Shown in pieces: positions 50,801 through 62,511 of a stretch of 64,000 nucleotides of DNA (the first letter of the stretch is position 1; every line of letters starts with the position of its first letter). The notes beneath the pieces were generated by a model. The model saw nothing but the letters and a program-made list of their open reading frames with translations. It made no database searches and was not told where the DNA came from. The stretch is from Escallonia rubra (lineage: Eukaryota; Streptophyta; Magnoliopsida; Escalloniales; Escalloniaceae): positions 558,001 through 622,000 of the forward strand of contig JAVXUO010002486.1 in the NCBI GenBank assembly GCA_033065855.1, in the 5' to 3' direction. The position numbers were made by a program, and so were the translations under genes.

Positions 50801-53800
50801 CGTTCTTTTTGTTGCTAATGGTGCATTAGCTACCAGACTTTGGGGTTCAACAACAAACAAAGTACAAAAAGAGCCCAAAATGGGCACAGAAAGAACACTA
50901 CTGCCCACGTATTGTTTTATTCATGACAACTTTAACCATAAACAACTTTTGTGCCCTCAAAAGATGGCAAGACCACAAAATATGGTTTGTAAGATTTACA
51001 AGGGATAATGCAACATTGTTTTTCCTTCGTCTTCTAATCTTGGTGATAGTAATGATGGCAGACACTATGAAAAATAAAGTGAAGTTACTAGATTTGTGAT
51101 TTTGGTTTTTGACCATTGCAATTGAGATTTTCTGCTTATATATGTATTTTGCTTATTCCAAAATTTATATACTTCACTTAATGTGAACCTTCACACTGAG
51201 ATTCTTGGTTGTTATAGGTCAATAGCTCTCCGTTTCAACGCACGGGTTAAAAAACTAGTTTGTTAAATGACGTTGAACACAACCACTATTATCGAGAGTT
51301 ATTTTGATATCACTTTATTTTCTGAATTGCATCGGCATTATCTTCACCATTAATATGGTATTCCATAGTATATTGCTCCTTGTATTCCAGAGAAAAATCT
51401 TGGCTCTATCCCTACTGCTCTTCCTAAAACTATTGACAGCTAAGGGCCAGGGGAAAAAATCATGCTCGAACTAATCAGATGTATTGTGCCATGGAACTGA
51501 TACACGGTTAATTGCAACACAGGAAGCACCACACTGCAGTTACGCAATCAAAGTACATATTTCACCTAGTTTAGAAAAAATTTACCTCCGATATGGTCAA
51601 ATGTTGTGTTTATAGCAGCAACCCACTTTTCTCTCTCTGCACTGGCACGTTCTACTAGCATTCGTCTATTAACATCTTCAGCAAGCTTTGCTTCATGGGC
51701 TCTTCCTTCTGCTTCCGCCATAGCCCTCACCCTAATTGTTTCCCTTTCCATCTCAGCTTTTTCTCTTTCTGTTTGTCGACGCTGTGCTTGAATTTGTTCT
51801 TCCGTTGCTCGTCTTGTTTGCTCTAGTCTATTAGCTGAATCCTCTTGCATTTTCACAAGTTCCTGATTTCTTGCTCTTTGGTGCTCATTTTCTGCCTGCA
51901 GCAACAAAATACAGATTGTTGTCTTTGCCTCTTGTGGAACTACACAGCTAATAAATGCTATTATCAACATGCCTGCATCCTCTTCCTTGCCAATTCATCT
52001 TCGTAACGAGCCATCTGGGATTTTATCTGTGCCTGTTGCTGATTTAACTTCTTCTGTTCATCGTATATTACCCTTTGCCTTTCCTGCAAAAAAAAACGAA
52101 GTTAATGATGGCATTAATGAACAGTAGAATAGGTTGCCATAATAAATTTTTGCAGCACTGTAAGCATGTCTGCATGTGATACTTTCTTCGCACCAACCAC
52201 TTCACACAGATTTCAAGATCTTAATGTTTATCAACAAGGGCATTAGATATAGAAGCATGTTACTTCAGCTAAAATACACACATTAGAATCACCCTTCCAT
52301 GATTCTCTTTCTATTACGCTGCCCAAAAAAGTGACAAAAATCAGTGAACCATTGAAATAGGAACTGAAACGGAAAACCGACATCAGATAAAAACTGAAAT
52401 TAGGAGGAGAAGAAGAAAAATCCTTTTACACTAAAGAATGTATAAGGGAATCCAAAAAGGACGCAACAATGTCTGAGCAAGGAAAGATTGCAACCACTCT
52501 GGCAGATTAAGAAGGGGAAGGCCTGGAATATGCAAGTTTTTTGTTAACTTTGTCATTTGGTAGGTTGGGAACCATAATGGAGGTCTGCCAATAATCAAGC
52601 TAATAGCACCAACACCAAATACAGTTTAATCAAATCAAGTCAAATACCTATGGTTTTGGTAACGTCCCATTTACGCCACTGAGCAAGACTAAATTAGGAA
52701 AGACGAGCAACCAGCAATTTCAAATGAAGCCTTTTTCAGTGTGTCTGAAGCCCTCCCTATCTTGTACACTTACAAAGGCCACGGAGTTGCATATTGCAGA
52801 TGGGGTGTTGCACATGGGGAATGATACTCCTTATACAGCTAGCTTGGCTGTTGCGATCAGTCATCTTAAGCCATCAGAAGAGAAGCAGTGAGAGATGCGT
52901 GATTTGCAGCATTAGAGTGGAAAGGCCAGCTTTCAAGAAATTGAATATTAGATGGATCACACGCATAATCTCACTATTATCACGATGAGTGGCCAGCACT
53001 GTGCTCTCAGCTATTTTAGACAAGCATCTGGGAGGGTACCTTCAAGCAGTCCCAAGTCCGGTTATCAGAAACTACCAGACTCCATAAATAACAAACTAGC
53101 CTGTGATTATCATCTTCCAGTGTAGCTACTCCAGTGAAGGCTTCATTTCCAGCCCAGACATCTGCTGAAAACCTTGCAATACAGCGCAAATACACAAGAG
53201 TTCTAACAAATCTAGCGGCAGCTAGACTCCAATGAGTCATTAGCTAGGTATGTGTATTAAATGAATTACCTTTCAACGGTACCAGTCAATCGGTCATTAT
53301 CTAGAAGTTAACTCAATTTAACTAGCTGTGGTCGGCAACACACCCAACCACGGCATACGTGTATGCATATAACACTTTTCCTCACAAAATAAGCAAGTAA
53401 AGTACTTCTGTCCATAAAGAAATTCCTCGACAAAGAAGTATACTGTTCATGTAGATGGCCCCATATGTATAACAGGAAATCAGTAATAGAAGGTAGAGCA
53501 GTCGAAGTCATACTCATTTAAAGAAAAGACTGGACAGATATTTAAATTAGTTGCACAAGAATTACAAGAACAAAGCAATAGTAACACCATAAGTTAACTC
53601 AATCTTACGGTTTCTGCCAGAGCTTGCAACGATTTAAACTCGGCTGCCTTTGCAGCTAACTCGGCTTGTCTTGTCTCTTCCTGCTTCTTTATCACATCAA
53701 AAACCTGCACAAACACTAAACCACCTTAACCCCTCCACAATCCCCTCCACAAAACATCAAAATTAAATTGATTCTCTCGCACAATCAACGACAGTAAACA

Positions 53801-54193
53801 TCAATTACGGACCAAACAAGAATCTAATCTAAAGTCAATGTGGGCACACTAGATTACAGTTATGCCATTGACGTGAAAACCCAGAAATGGAACCTTTTTG
53901 CCGTGTGAAGAGCTGTTAATCTCATGCAGGGCCTTTGCACCCCTCTCCAGCGCCTCGGGATCGAATCCGGACGACGTCGTTCGCGGGTTATCGTTGCGGG
54001 GCTTTGGCGGCGGGTCGGGAGCCGGAGCCGCCGCCGCGGCGGGAGGAGGGGATTGCGGCGGCGCTTGGGTGGTTGCTGGCGGCGAAGTGAAAGGGGGGAA
54101 GTTGAAAGCGGGGCCATCGGCGTAGGCGTAGTCGACGCCCATGGTTGCGGAGGCTAGGGCTGCAAGAACCCCAGCACAAGCTTTTGCAGCCAT
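44838..54193 (-). CDS. ATAD3: ATAD3-family mitochondrial AAA ATPase
   Basis: Inner-membrane AAA protein implicated in nucleoid organisation and membrane contact. Exons in transcript order: 53894-54193, 53609-53704, 51973-52083, 51586-51895, 46973-47063, 46041-46365, 45624-45772, 44838-45351; 1896 nt, 631 aa. A Pro/Ala-rich N-terminus with [20 protein letters not shown] is followed by a long charged coiled coil (about 105-260). A hydrophobic segment [19 protein letters not shown] (284-302) precedes the AAA domain. That has Walker A GPPGTGKT (394-401), Walker [12 protein letters not shown] (448-458) and sensor region [20 protein letters not shown]. Intron 3 (donor 51972) is GC-AG (GCATGT); the rest are GT-AG. 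The 4.5-kb intron 4 holds several repeats and a Mutator-like element. The residue identity matches Arabidopsis ATAD3 proteins end to end. Confidence 0.96.
47930..48480. other. Compositionally distinct segment in ATAD3 intron 4
   Basis: About 550 bp that is less AT-rich than its surroundings, with mixed-purine stretches (AGAAAGAAAAGATCCCC, GGAGGATGAGGACGGGGAGG). There is no open frame or terminal repeat. The texture recalls plant mitochondrial intergenic DNA, so a nuclear organelle insertion is possible. This is an impression, not a match. Confidence 0.25.
48540..48730. repeat. Cluster of TACCGG/CCGGTA motifs in ATAD3 intron 4
   Basis: Within 190 bp the words TACCG, CGGTA and close variants (ATACCGG, CGGTACGGTA, GTACCGGCCAGTAC) occur about ten times on both strands. 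This gives several overlapping short palindromes. It is probably a fragment of a repetitive element; its borders cannot be set. Confidence 0.55.
48946..49783. mobile_element. Second Mutator-like TIR element, in ATAD3 intron 4
   Basis: The left end CCTAAGTAGCACAGACACGA and the right end read inward (CTAGGAAGCACGGACACCTC) are imperfect inverted repeats. A 7-bp CCTCCCT lies on both sides (48939-48945, 49784-49790), perhaps the core of a longer worn target duplication. GTGTCCGACACC motifs occur inside both ends. The right terminus is nearly identical to the left end of the 17988-18699 element. It codes for no transposase. Confidence 0.55.
49850..50575. repeat. Diverged two-copy duplication, about 411-bp period, in ATAD3 intron 4
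   Basis: CAGCTGATAAATTAAATTC (50048) recurs as CAGCTGATGAATTAAATTC (50459). Downstream, TTCAGCTATGAGGAAGCTT recurs as TTCAGTTATGAGGAAACTT about 410 bp on. Each copy has the same order of pyrimidine-rich DNA, then SADELN-like codons, then a MRKL-like end. The copies look like a decayed coding or transposon segment. Confidence 0.6.
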
Positions 54194-54605
54194 TTCTGTG
54201 TAACAGCCTAGAAAATTTCAAAGAAAAGATAAAACCCTGGGATTTGGAATTGTCAAAATGTCAATTGGTTTCTAGTGAAGTAAAGGGAATGGCTTGAAGG
54301 ACAAGAAAAGGGTAGGATTTACGGAAGACTCCATAAAAGAATGTGAACTGTATACTTCGGGGTGAGGTTAAAGTGGGGGAGAAGTGGGAGAGAAGTTTCA
54401 GGGTTTATGTAGGGTTTGCGACTTCTCTGCGTAATGGTGGTTTTGGGCTTTGGGTATAACTACTGTGGCTAATGGTCCATATGTTGAACCGGAGCATACC
54501 CGATATCCCATTCTGTGTTTTTCTCTTTTTTCTTTTTCGGCATTGAGATTTAAAAAAAAATCCACTTATAATTCGTTTTTAATTGCTTACACTAGTTATA
54601 TTTTT
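54194..54605. other. ATAD3 promoter region
   Basis: 412 bp between the ATAD3 start codon (minus strand) and the LINE insertion. It contains a TTGGGCTTTGGG site II-like motif near 54445 and GTAGGGTTT telo-box-like words near 54410. Most of the proximal promoter must fit here unless the LINE contributes. Confidence 0.4.
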
Positions 54606-57330
54606 GTCCAAAAAGGCCTTATATTATGGAACAACTGACCAAAGTCAAGTTGCATTGGAAAAACAGTTGCATGTGTAATATTATGAGCTGTTAAAAGCCG
54701 AAGAGAGCTTCTATCAACAGAAAGTTAAAGAAGTGAAATTGGGAGATGGAAACACAGCCTATTTTCATAAGAAGATGCAGGTGCATAGAGCTCATAACAA
54801 AATTATGTCTGGTACCTGTCATTTGGAGAAAAGGAGGTTCATAAAAAAGCAATACATCACTTTTCTAGTTTTCTTGGGCATTCCCAACTACCTTACAGTC
54901 AAACTCAAGCCAAATTATAGAGAATTTTGCATACAAAGTTGACTGTTGATCAACAAGCATCATTGGTAGCTCATTTTGATGAATCAGATGTTAAAACAAC
55001 AATATTATCAATGAAAGCTAATAAAGCACGTGGACCTGATGGTTATAGTGCTGAATTCTTTCAACAGAATTCGGAGGTGATTGGTCCAGATGTTACAAAG
55101 GCTATCCTGTCCTTTTTCAACAAGAATAAGTCTATCAAGATTTTTTATAATATTGCTCTCACATTGATCCCAAAAGTTCATGTGCTTAACACTATGAAAG
55201 ATTTTAGACCCAATGCATGTTGCAATGTGATCTATAAGTGCATAACAAAAATGCTATGTAAAAGGCTTCAAGTTGTCCTGCCTACTTTGATCAGAACAGG
55301 CAAACAACTTTTGTAACAGGAAGGAGCCTTGGGGAAAATATTCTTTTGATGCAAGAGCTAGTAAGGAATTACCACAAGGCTGTAGGAACTCCAAGATGTG
55401 CTATGAAGATAGACATACGAAAAACTTATGATACTGTGGAGTGAAATTTTCTACATCTAGTACTGCAAATCCCTTAATTTCCCTCTTTGCAAATAAAAGG
55501 GGCTTGAGACAGGGAGACCCAATATCACGATATCTATTCCTGATGGTTATGGAAGTCTTCTCATGCCTGTTGGATGATTACTCCTTGAAACCTGAATTCA
55601 CCTTCCATCCAAAGTGTAAAGAGCTTAAAATTACTCATGTTTGTTTTGCTGATCATTTATTCATCCTAACTGGAGCAAATATGCAAACTATATCACTTAT
55701 CAAGGGAGCTATTCAAGAATTTGGTCAAATGTCTCGACTAATGCCAAATTTGCAAAAAAGTTCAATGTTCATAGCTGGACTGTCTGAAGATTCTACTCAA
55801 GACCTAGTCCATTGTTTGGGGATACAACAAGGAAAATTTCATGTAACCTATTTAAGAGTGCCTCTAATTACAACAAATTGACCAGCTCTGATTGTCAGTC
55901 TTGGTGGATCAGGTAATGAAAAGAATTAACAGTTGGATTGTGAAACACCTCTCATATGCTCGAAGATTGCAACTGGCAATATATGTGCTATCTAGTATGT
56001 AGGTATATTGGTGCAGCTTGTTCATATTACCCAAGAAAATCATTGCTAGTATAGAAACAAAAATCAAAAACTTCACCTGGCATGGAAATGATGTCAAGTG
56101 TTTAGGAGCCAAGATCTCTTGGAATGAGGTATGTATGCCAAAGAAAGAAGGAGGACTTGGAACTAGAAAACTGCATGAATGGAACAAAGCAACTGCGTCC
56201 AAATATATATGAGACCTTGCTACAAAAAGGACACATTATGGATTAAATTGTGTCATATATACATCATCAAAGGTCAAAATCTCTGGTATTTTAAGCCTCC
56301 ATCTGAGCTCTCTTGGACATGGAGAAAGATCATAAAACTCAGAGGTACTGTCCAACCTCTTATTAAGTATCAATTTGGGAATGGTAAGGATACTTGATTC
56401 TGGATAGACAATTGGCTCTGTAATGGTCCTATCATAGACCAGTATGGACATATAATTGTTTATAATGCTGCTAGCAATCTAAATCTCAAAGTGTTTGAGG
56501 CATTACTCAATGGTAACTGGAACATACTGATGAGATCCCCAAACCTGAGGTTACTCAATTCTCAATTACTAACAACTTCTCCCTATTTTGAAAATGAAGA
56601 TGATCAACTTATATGGCTGCCCTTGACAAATGGGAAATTCAGTATTAGTTCTGCTTGGCAAGCTATCAGAACAAAACAACCTGAGCAGATATGGTGGAAA
56701 ATAATATGGTTTCCTAGGAACATTCCAAGGTGTGCTTTCATCTTATAGTTATTATGCAAAAATAGATTAAGAACCAAAGATAAACTTAAGTCCTAGAAGG
56801 TGGTAATTGAGGACAAGTGTTGTTTATGTTCTTTGGGAAAGGAAACAGTTGACCATCTGTTCATGGAATGTGTGTTTGTTCAAGGAATCTAGAGTGATGT
56901 CCTAAATAAATTATAGATCCACAAGAAGATTAGCACATGGTCTCAACTGATCAAGTATGCTTGTAAGTGCTTTAGAGGGAAAAGCTTTAGAGCTTGTTTA
57001 AGCAAGCTAGTCCTTGCTGTCACATTTTATGGGATATGGGAGGAGAGAAACCAGAGGATATTCAAAGTGGCTCAGCATGAGAAATCAGTGGTTATGGCTA
57101 AAATTCAGTAGTGGATACTCTACAGAGTGTTGAGCTGGAAGAAGGTTGTGGCTTCTGTGACTAATAAGCAAATATGCATCAATTGGGAAATCCCTGCAGT
57201 AGTGTTAAGAGAATAGTTGTTGTTTTTTGTATTTTTTGTAGTCCTTCGTGAATGAAGGAGATGAGTATGCTTTGGATGTAAGATGTTTTTGAGCTTAATT
57301 GGTAATAAAGGACCATTCACAAATTTTTTT
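54606..57330 (+). mobile_element. 5'-truncated, inactive L1-type LINE
   Basis: Plus-strand remnants in order: the connector GDGNTAYFHKK (about 54741); RT block ANKARGPDGYSAEFFQ; RT palm with RGLRQGDPIS (from about 55498); the C-terminal segment with FTWHGNDVKCLGAKISW (about 56074); and the zinc-finger tail (CCLCSLGKETVDHLF, about 56818; WEERNQRIFK, about 57039). Breaks include several stop codons, a frame change near 55300, a TGG-to-TGA change after DTVE followed by a deletion in the RT core, and a catalytic FADD box altered to FADH. The endonuclease is missing. TTATATTTTT flanks both sides (54596-54605, 57331-57340). The coding strand ends in a T-run. Confidence 0.9.
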
Positions 57331-58753
57331 TTATATTTTTACCGACAAAAATAGAATACAAACGATCATTTTGTTCACTTGTCCGACTCGGTCTTGCCGT
57401 TTGCCTATTTCATTATCCGTTTCAAATTGAGATTTGCTTTGCATTTATTTGGATTAGAATGTTGAAAGTTAGGCGAGAATTTAACATCATTGATAGCTTG
57501 TGTGAGTTCTCGCGTACCACGTTAAGCAATTCTAAAGTTGTAGCAACGAGTCGTGTACATCTCCGGGCTTTCATTTAGTCGGAAACATTCTTGTTAATAA
57601 CAAAATTTCAAGCTACTTAAAAAATCTTTATCGTTGTTTATATGTAAGAGACGCTTGTCCGTTTTAACGCGAGTTGTACCAAAAGTAGAACAGACACGCA
57701 CTAGCTATCAATTATGATGGTTGGTTAATAGTACCTAGAATAAAGGATCCACTATGTGAACTAGCACTGACTTTGCGGGTGTAAGGATATGTGAGGTTTC
57801 GTGATGCTAAACTCTTAAACACCGCTTTACTTGTCAAAGCAACCAAGAAGACCCTTATCAATCAAGCCTTTTTAATTGCGTCAATATTTTGGGGCAACTA
57901 TGTAAACAATCTCTTACCGAAATATTCTCCACGGAAAAGAGACCTTCGTAGGCATGGGTAGGAACTGTTGTTGGAGGGCATAGTCTTAGGTTCACGATGG
58001 CAAGTGAGAAAATGGAAATGCGATTATTTTGTGCCAAGATCATCGAATCCCTTGATTCACTTTGGGCCTTACAAGGATAAACATAAGTCCCTCGTTAAAT
58101 GTTCAAACTTTAATTTAAATGGAGAATGGACAAGTAGCTTAGTGAATCCATTTCCCCTATAAGAATTGCTATTGAAATCCTCAATGGCTAAGCTTCAAAT
58201 ACACATTGCAATAATTAAAATGTCCGGAATTTTACTTAAAATGACGAGTATCCAGTCTCTTTTATTGAGCTCTCTGTTGACATAAAGTTGATTCACTTGA
58301 TTTGTTTTATTAGATGTGGAATCCAGTTCAACAGTCATTATTCATGTCAAAGCGCTATAAATCATTGCACTCATAATTCAAGTTTTCCTAGCATTAATTC
58401 AAAATCTTCTGACCATCTAGAAACTACTAATACTAAGCTATGAGGTTTTTGTAGAAAGAGTAGCGACACTACTCATCTTTTTTCTAAATGTTTCCATAGT
58501 TTAAAGGACATTAATTCAAAATTCTTTTACTAGAATGTTACACTTGTCTTAAATATCGATAATTGCACTCATGCCCTTTGCATTCGACTTTGTTGTTGAT
58601 TTTTCAAGAGCAATTTTTAAATTAAACCATAATTATTTTTCGATATCAACTCTAATTTTGTATTTACAACAAAATTTACTTTAAGTTATGAATGCTGTTT
58701 GGATAAAGTGTAATAAAATTAGTCACAATACGACGCAACAATCAAGAAACTGA

Positions 58754-59025
58754 GGTAGCGTTTGGTAACACTTCCAGTTTTGATTTTCTGTTTAAAAATA
58801 AAATAAAAACCAAAACCAGTTAATTTTTTTTTTTTACAAAAACAAATGGGTGTTTGATTACCCAGTTTTTATTTTGAGTTTTTTCTTTTGGATATTTGAT
58901 TACTCAGTTTTTATTTTGAATTTTTTCTTTAGTGGTGGTTTGCTGTGGTGGGGCGTGGCGGTGGCCGGCGGTGCCGACAGTCGCTGGCGGTGGAAGGGGA
59001 AAAATGATGGTTACCAAACGGAGCC
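58754..59025. mobile_element. PIF/Harbinger-like MITE, 272 bp
   Basis: Ends GGTAGCGTTTGGTAAC and, read inward from the right, GGCTCCGTTTGGTAAC. They are flanked by TGA and TAA, compatible with a mutated TNA target duplication. The TTTGGTAAC terminal motif is common in plant Tourist-like MITEs. It is non-coding. Confidence 0.5.
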
Positions 59026-60719
59026 TAAGTGTCTCAATAAAAGAAATATCTTTGTAATTAATATGTATATTTTAAAACTTTAATTGGTTATATCTGATTA
59101 CCAAAAAATGATTAATCCATAATCTGTACTTTTTTGTATTGTGTTACAATCAGTATTGTAGTTTTTGGAATCTGATATAATCATTTTGTATCTTTATCAA
59201 ATGCATAACAACCTGATTTAATTCAAATTTAATCAGGTTTGACAACTCCATAATCAATTTCAAACAGAGTCTTAAAAAAATGCATCAATCATCTTCCTAA
59301 TGTTGATTAGTAGTGATAAAAGAAAAATGAACAAAACAGCCTAGCAATAAGAGTTATGTTTCAGTTCAAGAATGTAATCGGAGAAATGCGTAGAATACCG
59401 ATAATTTTGCGACTAATGAGATGCTTAATAATCCGCGTAGTTAGCATTCACTGTATTTATGTATTTTTGGGAATTGTTTTAAGTCTTTTTTTTTTTCTGG
59501 TTATTTATTTCAGTCTGTATTTTTAAAAACACCAAATTTAAACACAATTTTATCAATTATTTGCAAACTAATTATTGGATCTCATCCTCCGGGCTTTAAC
59601 TCGCAAACGCGTGGAAAATGATATTTAAACAGAGCATTAAAACAAGACAGAAAAGAATATGCAGCGGCGTTTGATCTTTCTTTTAGCGACAACAATGTGC
59701 GGACTTGCCCTGCATTCTCGAAAACGATCGGAGCCCGCGCGGCGGAGAGTGGTTTCCGTTGCAGCACAATTCTCCGCACGAGTTGAATCGCACCGGCGTT
59801 TGTTACTGTAGAAAGCTATGGAATCTCGCACTCTCTGACAGTTTGTGCCCTCGCCGTCTTCAGGTCAATCTTCACGTCCCTGACTCAGAGCTGTGGTGTG
59901 TGTGTGTTTGTCGATGTTGCCTTTTGGCTTATATTCCCACGCAGTTTGTTTGATTTGCAATCATAAAAAGTTCATTGGTCTGATAAGCAATGTGGCCTTG
60001 ATTTGTTTGGGAATTTCGTTATTGATCTTAGACATTTGAAGGAAATTCAGCTTTACCTAGACCGATCTTTTTGCTGTATATTATGCTTTAGTAAGTTCAA
60101 TGTTTCATTCCCAACTTAGAGACACAGATCGATCTTGTCATGCCTGCACAGTTCTTTGGTAACGATTCGTTGGTTTTTCTTATCGGAGCAATTGAAAAAT
60201 GAAAAGCTTTAAACTACTAGAGAGTTGTTTGTGCGCTGCATATATATTTGGCTGTCCTAGGACCTGAGTCGTGTGCTCAGTTGTACGTAAAAATGCCAAT
60301 ATATGTACACAAGCCTGAGAAAGCATATTGGGAAGAATGCTGTAAATATGTCGGAAGATGGAAAAGCTACTTTGGATAATACATGGTACAATCCCTCAAT
60401 AACATTGGGTGTCATTGCAATTTTTGCAAAGCTTTCCGGGACTATTTGATTGCTTTGTTGAAGTGCTCGTATTGTTGGATACACGGTGGAGTCTCTCTTC
60501 TATTTATTTTGAATGGGTATAGATCGTATCTTTGTTGCCACGTTGTGAAACTATAGAATCCCGAATTCATGCTGACGAGACAAACATCTTGCTTAGATAT
60601 GACAATAACTCTAGGATGTCTATTGTGCACTTCTACAATAAGGTTGAGATAGCAGGCATTTATGCTAGCAAACACCGTAGTTTCAAGTGCCAATGCTTGT
60701 TTACCATCCATCATCCCTT

Positions 60720-60764
60720 CGTGCATTGAGCCACCCTAATGGTATTAGTGTGGCTCAATGCACG
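60720..60764. repeat. 45-nt near-perfect palindrome at the SINE start
   Basis: CGTGCATTGAGCCAC (60720-60734) pairs with GTGGCTCAATGCACG (60750-60764). The interior CTAAT/ATTAG also pairs around a GGT turn, with a single mismatch. The right arm is the 5' part of the SINE, so the left arm is an inverted copy of it. Confidence 0.9.
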
Positions 60765-60900
60765 AGGGTTTTCCAATTGCAGGGTCTGGGGTGTATTGAT
60801 GTATGCAGCCTTTCCTTAAACTTCTTTGGAGAGGTTGTTTCCATATCTTGAACGCGTGACCAGGTCACAATGTAGCAACCTTACTGTTGTGCCAAGGCTC
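60748..60900 (+). mobile_element. Au-type SINE
   Basis: Matches the Au SINE layout: GTGGCTCAATGCACGAGG near the start, TTGCAGGGTCTGGGG, ATGTATGCAGCC, GGAGAGGTTGTTTCC, CGTGACCAGGTCAC and the end TTGTGCCAAGGCTC. The pol III box regions sit in the first half. It is somewhat diverged, with no obvious target duplication. Confidence 0.8.
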
Positions 60901-61332
60901 AGCAAAATAGTGAAATTATTTTGTTGACTCAAGCATCCTGCTCACATATGCCTGAAAATCGTTCCTTGCAGGCGAGAACATCCTTGTTTTGCATAGTTAT
61001 AATTGTCGCTCCAGGAAAATAGAAGTTTCTGTACTAGAATAGTAATTCAAGTTTGATTAGCTCATCAAATTCGATTTTCCATATTATAATTCATCCTAAA
61101 TTATTCAGTTCTCTACAATACTTGCACACGAGTTCACGGTTATAAGGATGTTTACATGTTTCTTTGGGCTAAACTTACTTAATATCAAGTAGTTGGCAAG
61201 TGCGTTTTACAATTTGGAGAAACATACTTAAACATTGCGTTAAACTTTGTCAAGTAGGACATGTTGTTGCTGATAACCAACCTCTGAATGTGGACAAGCA
61301 CCATCAGTAATCGTCGTCTCTCTGAATCTGAA

Positions 61333-62511
61333 ATGGCTGCCAGATGTAATTAGCCAGTAGGCATGTAAAAAAATTGGTGGCGCAGGCTGAGAGCTCTGGT
61401 TGTTACAGTTACTTGGTCTTCATTTCTGTCGCATATCATTATTATGGACATTGACCTGTTAAGTGAAGCACAATGTAGATGCTGCAACTTATAATATATA
61501 CTGATCAGCAGAGTCAATTTAAAACTGTAACCTCACAGGGACTACTTCAGATAGGGTTTTTGCTCGGGACCAAAATGGAGTGGCGGCATATAGTTCAGCA
61601 TGCTTTGCTCGAGAGTCCGATGAAGCTACTAGAAAGACTGACACGATTTGTCTGATGGGAATCACTTTCTGGTAAGTCCATATTATCGCTAAAATCATGC
61701 CTACCAAAAATTTTCAGGTCAGTCATGATTCACAATGCTTACTTCTTATCTATTATATGGGAGATGCTAAAATCCAAACATCTTTCACCACCTGTGCTGT
61801 CGTTAAAAGATAAAATGATAAGAATACGAGGATGTTGATTTACTATTTCCCAGAAGTATCTTGCATATAAGTACTGGCTGGTTACTTGCAGTCCCTTGGA
61901 AAAAAAAAATTCTTCCTTTGACTCATAGCTGAGAGGAAAAAAGGTTTCAATCAAGGATGGATGTGGATTGTGGAGTACTTTCTCATGTACCTTAAGTAGT
62001 TATTACTGCATAGACAATAGCACAGGCGAAAATTCAGTTTCCTCTGGTCTCTGCCATGTTATTTCTTTTTAACGGGGAATATGTGCTGGCCTTTTTCTGA
62101 TCTCTATCTGCGTCCATCTTTGTTATTAGCGACGGTCAGTCAGTTGCTACTTGCTTGATCCTGTCAATAGGTTGCTAGATGATATACTTTCTTATGGAGG
62201 TAAGTTTTCTATTAAATGCTACTATATGTATCTTGTTTACTCTTCGGAAGAAATAAGGAAAAACATACTGAATAAGAAATTAAATTCATCACCAAGTTCT
62301 TTAGTACGGTATTTTCTCCTTTGTGATTGTTGTGTCAAATCCTCTGTTCGATATCCCAATATACCTGTGACTGTAGGGTTTGATTCTTTTGATTGACCAA
62401 TACGTTGTCTCTACAACAGCTAGCGTTGGGAAGACTAAAGAGAGGGCTGGCTTTCATATTAATGGTTGCCATGAAGTTAAGCAGATGGAGGCTGCAAAGG
62501 GGGAAGCTTGA
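61333..62511 (+). CDS. Unrecognised small spliced gene model
   Basis: Three exons are phase-consistent with good splice sites: 61539-61671 (donor GTAAGT), 62171-62199 (donor GTAAGT) and 62420-62511 (stop TGA). A 13-nt start exon 61333-61345 (ATGGCTGCCAGAT followed by GT) joins in phase, giving 267 nt, 88 aa. Translation landmarks are SDRVFARDQNGVAAYSSACF, ARESDEATRKTDTICLMG, LLDDILSYG and a tail ending KQMEAAKGEA. The composition is protein-like, but I know no family. The start exon is a guess: the true 5' end could lie upstream, or this may be the tail of a decayed gene. There is no signal peptide or membrane segment. Confidence 0.45.

Larger units (their letters stand above)
57341..61332. 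other. Repeat-rich intergenic DNA
   Basis: Mostly AT-rich with no convincing gene. It contains a Harbinger-like MITE, a palindrome and a SINE (separate entries). A GC-richer patch at 59640-59900, with a (GT)n tract at 59893-59909, could be a promoter or leader, perhaps for the model starting at 61333. A short ATG frame at 59695-59811 has no partner. Confidence 0.5.

Noticed and set aside
60257..60726. Two minus-strand open frames before the SINE
   Set aside because: No splice partners, no recognised motif, and one begins within the palindrome at the SINE border.
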